Part shown: piece by piece, positions 7,742-15,466 of the stretch
Layout of the letters: the number at the start of each line of letters is the position of its first letter
Position numbering within the stretch: the stretch's first letter is position 1
Assembly (NCBI GenBank): GCA_017416345.1
Contig: JAFQCR010000026.1
Span: 1-64,000 of the forward strand
Origin: Clostridia bacterium
Lineage (GTDB): Bacteria; Bacillota; Clostridia; Oscillospirales; Acutalibacteraceae
Length of the DNA: 64,000 nucleotides
Direction of reading: 5' to 3'
Program-made: the position numbers and the translations under genes
The notes under the pieces: generated by a model
What the model saw: the letters and a program-made list of their open reading frames with translations, nothing else
The model's database searches: none
What the model was told of the DNA's origin: nothing

Positions 7742-8752
7742 ATGAAATCATTTAAGATTATTTTGGCAATAATTCTCGTTATTGTGTTGGGTAGTTTCCA
7801 AAGTATGGGAGCATATGCAATGTCGTTGAGTAGTGTTGATGTGCAGTATTTTGACGTTATATCTTTAAATACAAATACTGGGGTTCAAACAATTGAACGA
7901 TATGATACCTATTTAACAGCTGCGGCTAAGAGTCGCGGTATCACAGAGATGAGCACACCTGCTTATTATGGTACTGACCCTGTTGCTTTTGATGCTGCGA
8001 ACGTAAATGACGGTATGGTTTCACCTCGATCGATTATAGGTGGCGACAATAGAATCAGAGTTACTTCTCCTAAAGCCGCGTATCCGTATAGAGCGATATG
8101 TCGCATTGTGTCGTATTGGGATAAAAATGACGATGGGGTTATTGATAGTGGAATCAATGTCGGAACAGGATTTTTGGAGGGTCCAAGCGCAGTAGTAACA
8201 GCAGGCCATTGCATTTATGATGTATCGATTAACAAGTGGTGTGAATATGCGATCGTAACCTTAGCGCAAAATGGTCCTGCGGATAAACCGTATGGCACAC
8301 TACGCTCGACAGTAATTCACACAAGCGTCGCATGGACTGAGAGTGGTGATTGGAACCAAGATTGGGCCGTGATTGAGTTGGCAGAAGATATAGGTTATAC
8401 TACAGGATGGTTAGGCAAAATGTGGAGTGCAGGGTCGCTAAACGGTACAGCCATCACAGTTACAGGATACCCCAATGACATTGCTACCAGCCTTAGTGAT
8501 AAAAATAATACTAACGTTTATGGTAAAGGAATGTATATGTGGTATTGTAACGGTTCCATTACCAATTCATTATCTGCAAGACTGGAATATAATGCAGATG
8601 CTGTAGGTGGCCAGAGCGGTGCCCCGGTTTATAAAGAGGGAGGCGTGGTTGTCGCAATTCATACTTACAGTATCGGTACGTCGGTGAGTGGCGGAACCAG
8701 GATAACCGAATGGCTTTATAATTACCTCGTGCAATATCAACAACCTGAATAG
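7742..8752 (+). CDS. Secreted trypsin-like serine protease (V8/glutamyl endopeptidase-like)
   Basis: A 336-residue secreted protease. A signal peptide ends near residue 26 (AYA-MS), followed by a probable propeptide to about residue 110. The catalytic triad is visible: H156 in TAGHC, D207 in QDWAVIEL and S292 in GGQSGAPVY. The order and spacing resemble V8-like S1B peptidases. Glu specificity is only inferred from the family. The AGGAGG site precedes ATG 7742 by six bases. The gene and the next lipoprotein are more AT-rich than their neighbours, suggesting a separate history. Probably co-transcribed with the lipoprotein at 8791. Confidence 0.9.
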   Translation: MKSFKIILAIILVIVLGSFQSMGAYAMSLSSVDVQYFDVISLNTNTGVQTIERYDTYLTAAAKSRGITEMSTPAYYGTDPVAFDAANVNDGMVSPRSIIGGDNRIRVTSPKAAYPYRAICRIVSYWDKNDDGVIDSGINVGTGFLEGPSAVVTAGHCIYDVSINKWCEYAIVTLAQNGPADKPYGTLRSTVIHTSVAWTESGDWNQDWAVIELAEDIGYTTGWLGKMWSAGSLNGTAITVTGYPNDIATSLSDKNNTNVYGKGMYMWYCNGSITNSLSARLEYNADAVGGQSGAPVYKEGGVVVAIHTYSIGTSVSGGTRITEWLYNYLVQYQQPE

Positions 8753-8790
8753 TGAATAATTGCACGGTTTCTCTCGGAGGGGAACGATAT

Positions 8791-9462
8791 ATGAAGAAAT
8801 TTAATCCGACAATATCTATTATGCTTTTTGTATTTATATGTGTTATTACAGGAACAGCTTGCTCACATATGACGGTGGAATCTTCGCCGCACGGTTTCGA
8901 ATCACAAGCTACTGCTTCGGCTTCAGATGACCGTTCAAACATAGGTCCGGCCATTGAGATTTCATATGATATTGAGTATACAACCGCAGAGCAAGTAGAG
9001 ACTATAAGCCAAGGAGTTGCATACCGTGAGATAATAGATACACTGTCCGGCTCGTCCATAGAAAGCGGTATCTACTCAAAGTTATATATCGTTGACAGCG
9101 AAAAACTCCTTGTGCTTAGGTTTGATGATATTGACGAGAAATGTAATTTGTCCGGAGAAGAATTGCTTTCAACTGCAAAGTTACTCAGCTATCCGCACGG
9201 AGAACTACCGGGGGCGTCGGATCCCGAACACTCCGTTAACTATGCAATCGTTGTGGGCGAAAACACGGTTTGTACTGTCGATAACGGGCGTGCCGTATGC
9301 TATAAAATATTGCTCGGCGATGCCGATATCGTGTTTCAAGACGGAGACAGAGCAGACCGTGATGATATAGAATTTATGTCGGGTGTTATTGTGACATATG
9401 ACTATATTTTGGATTCTATGCCACGCCAGGCACATTGCACTAAAGTGGTAATAGTCGATTAA
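8791..9462 (+). CDS. Lipoprotein of unknown function
   Basis: A 223-residue lipoprotein: MKKF, a hydrophobic core and lipobox TGTAC with Cys near residue 24. I recognise no domain in the rest, which has alternating acidic stretches and reads as a small extracytoplasmic beta-rich domain. ATG 8791 is chosen because GGAGGGG lies upstream and the signal peptide starts there; the longer frame begins on the protease stop codon. It lies 38 bases after the protease and ends at the shared terminator, so it may be a protease partner, inhibitor or target, which is speculation. Confidence 0.75.
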   Translation: MKKFNPTISIMLFVFICVITGTACSHMTVESSPHGFESQATASASDDRSNIGPAIEISYDIEYTTAEQVETISQGVAYREIIDTLSGSSIESGIYSKLYIVDSEKLLVLRFDDIDEKCNLSGEELLSTAKLLSYPHGELPGASDPEHSVNYAIVVGENTVCTVDNGRAVCYKILLGDADIVFQDGDRADRDDIEFMSGVIVTYDYILDSMPRQAHCTKVVIVD

Positions 9463-9471
9463 ATAAAAAAG

Positions 9472-9516
9472 AAGGCGTACACACGGAGCGCTCCGACAAG
9501 TGTACGCCTTTTTTTC
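9472..9516. terminator. Terminator after protease operon
   Basis: 11-bp stem AAGGCGTACAC/GTGTACGCCTT, an internal palindrome CGGAGCGCTCCG in the loop, then a T run. It also faces the convergent small gene at 9525. Confidence 0.9.
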
Positions 9517-9524
9517 ATAAGATA

Positions 9525-9806
9525 TTATTCGTCTTCTTCGTCCTCGTTATTCTGACCGGGAACCTCTTTGTAAAGGTTGAAGCGGAACAGAAGCGATTCA
9601 TCCTCGGGGTCGGCGCAACGAATGGTGACCTCCTTGATGATGGCATCCTTCAAAATATTTGAAACGCCGATCATCTGGCAGAGCTTTGACTTGAGGTTCA
9701 AAACGTCGCCTTCCTCGGTCTCTAAGAATACATCACCGCGGCACTTGTCAAGTGTCTGAATAAAATCGGCAATGTCAATGTCGTGCATAACCATAAATCT
9801 TTCCAT
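9525..9806 (-). CDS. Small acidic protein of unknown function
   Basis: A 93-residue protein beginning MERFMVMHDIDIADFI. It looks like a small soluble alpha/beta domain ending in an acidic tail (NNEDEEDE). I do not recognise the family. The start at 9806 is supported by AAAGGAG seven bases upstream, which overlaps the longer ATG frame. It has its own consensus-like promoter on the minus strand (9852-9880) and stands alone. Confidence 0.7.
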   Translation of the reverse strand: MERFMVMHDIDIADFIQTLDKCRGDVFLETEEGDVLNLKSKLCQMIGVSNILKDAIIKEVTIRCADPEDESLLFRFNLYKEVPGQNNEDEEDE

Positions 9807-9851
9807 AACGATTTCTCCTTTCAAAATCTCAAAACTTTATGATATACCAAT

Positions 9852-9880
9852 ATTATATTGGATTTTTTTCCTTGAGTCAA
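9852..9880 (-). promoter_or_regulatory. Promoter of small acidic protein gene
   Basis: On the minus strand TTGACT (9880-9875), 17-bp spacer, TATAAT (9857-9852). Confidence 0.75.
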
Positions 9881-9920
9881 CACAAAAATTGTAAATTTTT
9901 ATAATGTTAAGTTTTTGGCA

Positions 9921-9949
9921 TTGTCAAACCGTTTAAAAGATGATACAAT
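9921..9949 (+). promoter_or_regulatory. Promoter of WG-repeat lipoprotein gene
   Basis: TTGTCA (9921-9926), 17-bp spacer, TACAAT (9944-9949). Confidence 0.7.
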
Positions 9950-9983
9950 GGTGATGTATAAATATGCGGAAGGAGTCAGTTAA

Positions 9984-11543
9984 TTGAGACCTTTTAAATA
10001 TATCTGCATTATTTTGAGTATCGTGACGCTTATGCTGTCAGCAGGCTGCGGCCAAAGTGCCGACAGTACACAGCCAACATTTTTTCAACTTAAAGAGGAT
10101 CCCGTAATAACGGTCGAAAAGACCGATACGGTCTATAAGCGCTTGACGGCCGATTATCAGGGTGCGCTTGTACCTGCCGATAATTACGGTCCGTTGCAGA
10201 CCTTTATCGGCGGATATTATGAGTATAAAAGCACCGCCGAGGGCAGCACCGCTACGGTCAAAAATCCCGTTTACGGACTTTGCACGGCCGACGGTACTGT
10301 GGTGGTCGATGCGGTGTATGATGCGTATAAGCTTCACCCGACCGACGAGGGCTCTTACGTTTACGAGCTGATAATCGGTGCCGACGGAAGCGATCCTTAT
10401 CAGGGTGAGCGTTATATTGCGGCGCTTGACGGCTCATGGATGTTCAAGATACCCGAAAAAAGTGCGTTTTATTCGGCAGGCGGTGACCGTGTCATCCTTG
10501 AGCGCACCCGTACCTCCAAAAAGATAACATACACTTATCACGATTTTTATGACCACAAGGGCAAGCGCAAGTTTACTTTTGACAAGACCCTTGCAGAGGA
10601 TCAGAACATCAGCTACACAATCGGTGCTTTTTCCGAGGGCTTGGCACCGGTAAACATCTTGATAAGAGAGAAGAAGGACGGCAAGATGGTCGATACCTTC
10701 AAGGCCTATTATATTGATAACAACGGCAAAAAGGTGCAGGAGGGTCTTACAGAGTGTGAGAGCTTCAAAAACGGATATGCCGTTGTCAGAAACGATAAGG
10801 GGCTTTTCGGTGTTCTCACTCCCAAGGGAGAGTGGTTTTTAGAGCCCAATTACCGTGCGATAAACTATAACAGCGATATGGGGCTGTTTGCCTCGGCAAG
10901 TGAAGGCTATTTTGAGATATTCGATAAGGAAAAGAAGGTAGTCAAAAAGGTCTTTACTGAGCGAGGCACCGTTGAGGTCGTCACCTCCGAAAGGCTGATA
11001 TACCTAAAGGTCAACCCCGACACCGAGCGTGTTGAATATTTCTATGCCGATACCGATGAACCCTTCTCCTGCAAGGAAACAGGTCAGTTTCCCGATAGCG
11101 GAAATTCGGTCGGAGGACTTTTTGTCTGCGTATATTCGGGTACGGGAACCATCTTCGGTGAGGATGGCGAAGCCGTGGCAAGCATCGGTGATTTCGGTGA
11201 GCTGGTCGACCGCTTCGGCAACACCGCCGTTGTGGTCAATGAAAACGACCGCAAGGTGTGTTTCGTTTCGGTCAGCACCAAGCAGAGGACCGAATGGATG
11301 AAGCACCGTTACACCCGTGAGTGTCTCGACGGAAGATACCTTGTGTTGGAAAACAGCAGCGATAAGACCTACGGTCTTTACGACCTTTTGACCAACAGCT
11401 TTGTGTTTGAAAAATGTGACTGCATCGGTCTGTCCACGGTCAACGGCAACCAGCTTTTGTCGGTGGTCGACGGTGTGAACATTACTGTTTATAACAAAGA
11501 ACTCAAAGCGGTGCTCAATGCCGCAACCTTGAGCAGACACTAA
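9984..11543 (+). CDS. WG-repeat lipoprotein
   Basis: A 519-residue predicted lipoprotein: MRPFKY, hydrophobic core, lipobox SAGC near residue 22. The body contains degenerate WG/KWG-type repeats, each with a YGL or YID core, a D/N-G turn and a following beta strand. Examples are YGLCTADGTVVVDAVYD and FGVLTPKGEWFLEPNYR. Such repeats fold as extracellular beta structures of unknown ligand. TTG 9984 is the start, with GGAAGGAG upstream. Thirteen bases separate it from the next lipoprotein gene, so the two form an operon and may act together at the cell surface. Confidence 0.82.
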   Translation: MRPFKYICIILSIVTLMLSAGCGQSADSTQPTFFQLKEDPVITVEKTDTVYKRLTADYQGALVPADNYGPLQTFIGGYYEYKSTAEGSTATVKNPVYGLCTADGTVVVDAVYDAYKLHPTDEGSYVYELIIGADGSDPYQGERYIAALDGSWMFKIPEKSAFYSAGGDRVILERTRTSKKITYTYHDFYDHKGKRKFTFDKTLAEDQNISYTIGAFSEGLAPVNILIREKKDGKMVDTFKAYYIDNNGKKVQEGLTECESFKNGYAVVRNDKGLFGVLTPKGEWFLEPNYRAINYNSDMGLFASASEGYFEIFDKEKKVVKKVFTERGTVEVVTSERLIYLKVNPDTERVEYFYADTDEPFSCKETGQFPDSGNSVGGLFVCVYSGTGTIFGEDGEAVASIGDFGELVDRFGNTAVVVNENDRKVCFVSVSTKQRTEWMKHRYTRECLDGRYLVLENSSDKTYGLYDLLTNSFVFEKCDCIGLSTVNGNQLLSVVDGVNITVYNKELKAVLNAATLSRH

Positions 11544-11556
11544 AGGAGGAAACGTT

Positions 11557-12441
11557 ATGAAAAGATCTTTGACCGTACTCCTTTGTGCACTTATGCTGCT
11601 GACCGTGTTTGTCGGCTGCGGTGAGGAAAAGCCCACGAGGACCGTAAGCGGCAGCCTTGTTTTCACAGAAGAAAATTTCCCGAAAATTTCTGCCACTGTG
11701 TACACCGTTGATACGGCAATAAACTATACGGTTGCGGCACTCGGCGTTGATGCCGAAACCGCCAAAACGCTTATTACCGTGTGTGATACCACCGATGAGT
11801 GCTATGTTAAACTCATCAACAAGGAGTGCGACGTTGTTATTGCTCACGAATACGGAAGCGTGACCGAAAAGGCACTCAGCACCAATGCTCTGCGCTTTGA
11901 GGCCACCGAGATCGGACGTGATGCGCTGGTGTTTCTGACCAACGGAGCACAAATTGTTGACGATGTGACGGTGGAACAGTTGAAATCGCTCTGGTCGGGC
12001 GAAACGGCTGATTGGAAAACACTTGGCACAGAGGAGTCCAAAGAGCTTCCCGTGACGCTGTTTACCGAGCTTCCGGGCACAGCCGTGCAGAATGCTTTTG
12101 AGCATCATATTGATGTTGAGGTTGCGGCTTCGGCTACAAAAAGACCGTTAAAGACCGAAAAAGGTGACTTTGCCGCTGATATTTATTATGACAACCGCAA
12201 CGGTGCGCTTGGTTACGCCTTGCTCAGCCGCTCGGGTAATTTCTCGGGAGGCAGTATAAAACCGCTTAAGATCAACTCGGTCGAGCCCACCGTGGCAAAT
12301 GTTCGATCGGGAGCTTATCCTTTCACGATAAACGTCAATATATCCATCCGCATTTCCGAGCCCACGCTGTCAAACGCCAGGATTTTGTATAACTGGATGG
12401 TGTCCGAGCAGGGCAAAAAGTGCGTTGTTCCGCTGTATTGA
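11557..12441 (+). CDS. PstS-like substrate-binding lipoprotein
   Basis: A 294-residue lipoprotein with lipobox VGC near residue 21 and a type II periplasmic-binding-protein-like fold. Features like the phosphate-binding family are IGRDALVFLTNGAQIVDDVT followed by LWSGETADWKTLG, and DNRNGALGYALLS. No pstC, pstA or pstB adjoins. It has AAAGGAGG before ATG. It may bind phosphate or another anion, or may have lost transport and serve as a surface protein with the WG-repeat partner. Its stop codon overlaps the -35 box of the mgtE promoter. Confidence 0.75.
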   Translation: MKRSLTVLLCALMLLTVFVGCGEEKPTRTVSGSLVFTEENFPKISATVYTVDTAINYTVAALGVDAETAKTLITVCDTTDECYVKLINKECDVVIAHEYGSVTEKALSTNALRFEATEIGRDALVFLTNGAQIVDDVTVEQLKSLWSGETADWKTLGTEESKELPVTLFTELPGTAVQNAFEHHIDVEVAASATKRPLKTEKGDFAADIYYDNRNGALGYALLSRSGNFSGGSIKPLKINSVEPTVANVRSGAYPFTINVNISIRISEPTLSNARILYNWMVSEQGKKCVVPLY

Positions 12442-12466
12442 CACGGAAAACCAAAGGTGATATAAT
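12438..12466 (+). promoter_or_regulatory. mgtE promoter
   Basis: TTGACA (12438-12443), 17-bp spacer, TATAAT (12461-12466): full consensus. It gives a 5' leader of about 228 bases before mgtE. Confidence 0.85.
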
Positions 12467-12472
12467 AAATCT

Positions 12473-12700
12473 GTTAAGCAAAATGCTGTAACATAAATTT
12501 TTATTTGAATTATTATGTAAAAAAGAGGTGAGAATTAAATGGACGCTGGCAGTAACAGTACCGGTATGAAGCCCCGAGGTACCGTGAGAAAAACGGTCTG
12601 TGTCCGTTTTTCTCGTTTCTAAAATTTGGTATCTCCCGGAATTGTACCTTTCTTGCTGTCAAAATGCGGTTGTACCGTAACAAGAAAGGAGAATCCCAAA
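12473..12700 (+). promoter_or_regulatory. Structured mgtE leader RNA with SD-sequestering hairpin
   Basis: The leader holds a 27-codon ORF (12539-12622). An 11-bp hairpin, GAGAAAAACGG (12586-12596) with CCGTTTTTCTC (12604-12614), lies in the end of that ORF. Farther on, CCTTTCTTG (12647-12655) pairs perfectly with CAAGAAAGG (12681-12689), covering the Shine-Dalgarno sequence of mgtE. Alternative GTACC/GGTAC pairings occur around 12557-12585. I could not match it to the M-box (ykoK) consensus, so the regulatory mechanism is open. Control by Mg2+ is expected from the gene downstream. Confidence 0.6.
12539..12622 (+). CDS. 27-residue leader ORF upstream of mgtE
   Basis: ATG to TAA, starting MDAGSNSTGMKPRGTV, with GAGGTGAG (12525-12532) at ideal six-base spacing. 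The last third of the ORF overlaps the 11-bp hairpin at 12586-12614, so ribosome position would change the folding of the leader. This is the layout of a regulatory leader peptide, but translation is not proven. Confidence 0.5.
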   Translation: MDAGSNSTGMKPRGTVRKTVCVRFSRF

Positions 12701-14068
12701 ATGGAAAGAAAAGAGGAGATGATGGCTGAGGTTTTGGAGCTGGTTGAGGCTCGTGCACTTGTGCGCCTGCGCAACCTTTTATGTGAACAAAACCCTGCCG
12801 ACGTTGCCGAAATTATCGGCGAACTGAAGGACAAGGAGATCCCGCTTGTCTTCAGGATCCTGCCAAAAGACCTGGCAGGTGATACGTTTTCCTATATGGA
12901 GAGCGATGATAGGGAACTGCTGATCCGCAGCTTCAGCGACGTTGAGCTGCGTGAGATCTTGGATGAGCTGTGGCTTGACGATACGGTCGATATAATTGAA
13001 GAAATGCCGGCCAATGTGGTAACAAGGATACTCAAAAACACCGACCCTGCCGTCCGCCGTCAGATAAATGAACTGCTGAAATACCCCGAGGATTCGGCAG
13101 GCAGTATTATGACGGTTGAATACGTTTCCTTGAGAAAGGATCTGACCGTTGCCGAGTGCTTTAACAAGATACGCAGAGAAAGCATCAACAAGGAAACGGT
13201 CTATAACTGCTATGTTACCGAAAAGCGAAAGCTTATCGGTATCGTGTCGGTGAAAGACCTGCTTATGGCCGATATGGATGCCGTAGTTTCCGATATAATG
13301 GAGACCAACGTTATAAGCGTTGAGGCTTATGAGGACAAAGAGGTCGTTGCACAGACCTTTACAAAATACGGTATGCTGGCCTTACCTGTTGTCGATAAAG
13401 AGGGTAGGATAGTCGGTATCGTCACGGTAGACGACGCTATGGACGTTATCGAGGAAGAGGCTACCGAGGATATCGAGCGTATGGCGGCTATCACCTCGAC
13501 CGATAAGCCGTATCTCAAAACGGGGGTATTCAGCATCTGGCTGACAAGAATTCCTTGGTTGCTTTTGCTTATGCTTTCGGCAACCTTTACGGGTATCATA
13601 ATCAGCTCGTTTGAAACGGCCTTGAGCGTGTTTCCCGTGCTTATTTCGTTTATCCCCATGCTTATGGGTACGGGCGGTAACGCCGGCGGACAGTCGTCGG
13701 CCACCGTTATCCGTGGTATGGCGGTTGGTGAGATCGAACTGAAGGATATTTTGAAGGTGCTGTGGAAGGAGCTCCGCATTGCGTTGCTGTGCGGTGTGAC
13801 CTTGGCCGTTGTGGGCTATTTGAAGATAATCCTTATTGATAACCTGCTTCTCAATATGAACGTGTCATATTCCGAAATGGCGGTCGTAAGCCTTACATTG
13901 GTGGTGACCGTTTTTGTGGCAAAACTGGTGGGCTGTAGCCTGCCGATATTGGCCAAGGCCGTAAAATTAGACCCTGCCGTTATGGCAAGTCCCTTTATCA
14001 CCACAATTGTCGATGTTCTGTCACTTATCGTGTACTTCTTCATCGCAATGAGGATTTTGGAAATATAA
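12701..14068 (+). CDS. mgtE: Magnesium transporter MgtE
   Basis: A 455-residue Mg2+ channel/transporter. Domains in order: MgtE N domain (about 15-130), a CBS pair (about 140-260; GIVSVKDLLMAD, GIVTVDDAMDVIEEE), a connecting helix and five membrane helices (about 290-455) with the PMLMGTGGNAGGQSSATVIR signature of the pore. In known MgtE the CBS and N domains close the pore when internal Mg2+ is high. ATG 12701 is chosen for its AAAGGAG site; the longer frame would run through the leader hairpin. Expression probably depends on the leader at 12473-12700. Confidence 0.95.
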   Translation: MERKEEMMAEVLELVEARALVRLRNLLCEQNPADVAEIIGELKDKEIPLVFRILPKDLAGDTFSYMESDDRELLIRSFSDVELREILDELWLDDTVDIIEEMPANVVTRILKNTDPAVRRQINELLKYPEDSAGSIMTVEYVSLRKDLTVAECFNKIRRESINKETVYNCYVTEKRKLIGIVSVKDLLMADMDAVVSDIMETNVISVEAYEDKEVVAQTFTKYGMLALPVVDKEGRIVGIVTVDDAMDVIEEEATEDIERMAAITSTDKPYLKTGVFSIWLTRIPWLLLLMLSATFTGIIISSFETALSVFPVLISFIPMLMGTGGNAGGQSSATVIRGMAVGEIELKDILKVLWKELRIALLCGVTLAVVGYLKIILIDNLLLNMNVSYSEMAVVSLTLVVTVFVAKLVGCSLPILAKAVKLDPAVMASPFITTIVDVLSLIVYFFIAMRILEI

Positions 14069-14101
14069 GGATTTTGATAAACTTCAGAACTAAAAACGAT
14101 A

Positions 14102-14133
14102 AAAAGCGGTTGGCGAAAGCCGACCGCTTTTTT
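14102..14133 (+). terminator. mgtE terminator
   Basis: Stem AAAAGCGGTTGGC/GCCGACCGCTTTT with loop GAAA, then TTT. Confidence 0.9.
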
Positions 14134-14158
14134 GCGTGTCTTTATGCCGATTTTTTTG

Positions 14159-14278
14159 CCTTCCCCAGCGGGGAAGGTGGCAGCCGAAGGCTGACGGATG
14201 AGGTGAACCCCGTTACAATAGACTGTAAATGATACAATATAGTCGGTTTTCGGCGGGCGAACGCTGTTCGCCCCTACG
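14159..14278. repeat. Palindromic repeat mosaic
   Basis: CCTTCCCC-AGC-GGGGAAGG (14159-14177) is followed by a second palindromic module. The latter ends in the 26-base unit beginning GCGGGCGAACGC (14253-14278), also present at 61735, 61912 and 63797. The preceding 36 bases (ATGATACAATATAGTCGG core) match the region before 61912. Confidence 0.8.
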
Positions 14279-14335
14279 TGGCAGACGTGTATTTTGTGGG
14301 TGGTTAAGGGTGTTCGACATTTAACAAATTCCAAT

Positions 14336-14381
14336 GTTTTTGTATGTTTCGGTCTCGTGTTTTTGTATGTTTCGGTCTCGT
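14336..14381. repeat. Two tandem copies of a 23-bp repeat
   Basis: Copies at 14336-14358 and 14359-14381 are identical; the unit begins GTTTTTGTATG and ends GGTCTCGT. They lie directly upstream of the -35 box at 14385. Confidence 0.9.
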
Positions 14382-14384
14382 CTC

Positions 14385-14413
14385 TTGACAATGATTTTAA
14401 AGTGTGAGATAAT
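14385..14413 (+). promoter_or_regulatory. Promoter of glycosyltransferase-galT operon
   Basis: TTGACA (14385-14390), 17-bp spacer, GATAAT (14408-14413). Confidence 0.75.
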
Positions 14414-14449
14414 ATATTTTAAAGGCTAAACACTAAAGGCGGTGAGGAT

Positions 14450-15466
14450 ATGACGGTCTCGGTTGCACTTGCGACCTATAACGGTGAAAACTTTGTGGTC
14501 GAACAGCTCGATTCGTTGCGTGAGCAGACAAGAAGACCCGATGAGGTCGTTATTATCGACGACCGCTCGACCGACGGTACGGTCGGTATCGTAAGGGAGT
14601 ATATCGAAAAAAACGGTCTTGATTGGCGGCTTTCGGTTGCCGAAAGCAACTCGGGTTATAAGCGCAATTTTTACAATTGCTTAAAGGCCACGACCGGTGA
14701 TGTTGTGTTTTTGTGCGACCAGGATGATGTGTGGTACCCTGAAAAGCTTGAAATAATAGTGTCGGTCTTTGAGAACGATCCCGATTGCCTCGGCGTGACG
14801 TCATCCTTCGATATGACCGATAAAAACGGTGATATAACCGTGCCGTTCAGCGCAGATAACAGAACGTCCAACCACGGTCTTGTGAGGATGAAGCTGAAAA
14901 AAGGCGAGTGCGTTGAGATCGACGCCAAAACGGTACTGCTCAACAACATTTCACCCGGTTGTACCTCGGCCTACCGACGTTCTGCGGTTGAGGAATACCT
15001 CAAAACCTCAGATTGCACCATGCCGCACGATTGGGAGCTTAATGTGGTGGCTGCCAAGAAAAACGGTCTGCGGTTTTTGAACCTGCCGCTTATAGGCTAC
15101 CGTCAGCACGGCAACAATACCATCGGTCTCACCCCCGAGGAGGAGGCAGGCTTTGGACCGCTTAAGATGACGGGTACGGTGGAAATGCGGTTCAGAGTGC
15201 TTCGTGACCAACAGCTTCAAGCCGATATGTTCACCAAAAATATGGATGAAAGCGACCCGTCACAAAGGCGTTTTTCCAAAAGATTGCAGCAATTTTGCCG
15301 CAACCGTGATATAATTCTCCGTGAAAAAAGGCTGTGGCCTTGCTTCAAAAATCTGTTTTTGTACCCCAATTTCATAAAGGTCACCGCCATTCGCTTCAGA
15401 GCGGTCGTGGGCGACTTTTTGTATGTTTTAAAATCAAAGTTTAAATCCAAGGAGCAGGAAAAATGA
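14450..15466 (+). CDS. Glycosyltransferase family 2
   Basis: A 338-residue cytoplasmic GT-A glycosyltransferase. The N-terminal VSVALATYNGENFVVEQLDS, EVVIIDDRSTDGT and the metal-binding DQDD in VFLCDQDDVWYP are typical of GT2 rhamnosyl- or galactosyltransferase-like enzymes acting on cell-surface polysaccharide. There are no membrane helices. The ATG has GGCGGTGAGG upstream. It overlaps galT by four bases (ATGA), indicating coupling. Donor and acceptor cannot be told from sequence; the link with galT suggests UDP-hexose use (inference). Confidence 0.88.
   Translation: MTVSVALATYNGENFVVEQLDSLREQTRRPDEVVIIDDRSTDGTVGIVREYIEKNGLDWRLSVAESNSGYKRNFYNCLKATTGDVVFLCDQDDVWYPEKLEIIVSVFENDPDCLGVTSSFDMTDKNGDITVPFSADNRTSNHGLVRMKLKKGECVEIDAKTVLLNNISPGCTSAYRRSAVEEYLKTSDCTMPHDWELNVVAAKKNGLRFLNLPLIGYRQHGNNTIGLTPEEEAGFGPLKMTGTVEMRFRVLRDQQLQADMFTKNMDESDPSQRRFSKRLQQFCRNRDIILREKRLWPCFKNLFLYPNFIKVTAIRFRAVVGDFLYVLKSKFKSKEQEK

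Noticed and set aside
12473-12700. M-box (ykoK) Mg2+ riboswitch
   Set aside because: The conserved GTTAGGTGAGGCTCC core is not found; only weak likeness by eye. Left as an unclassified leader pending a model search.
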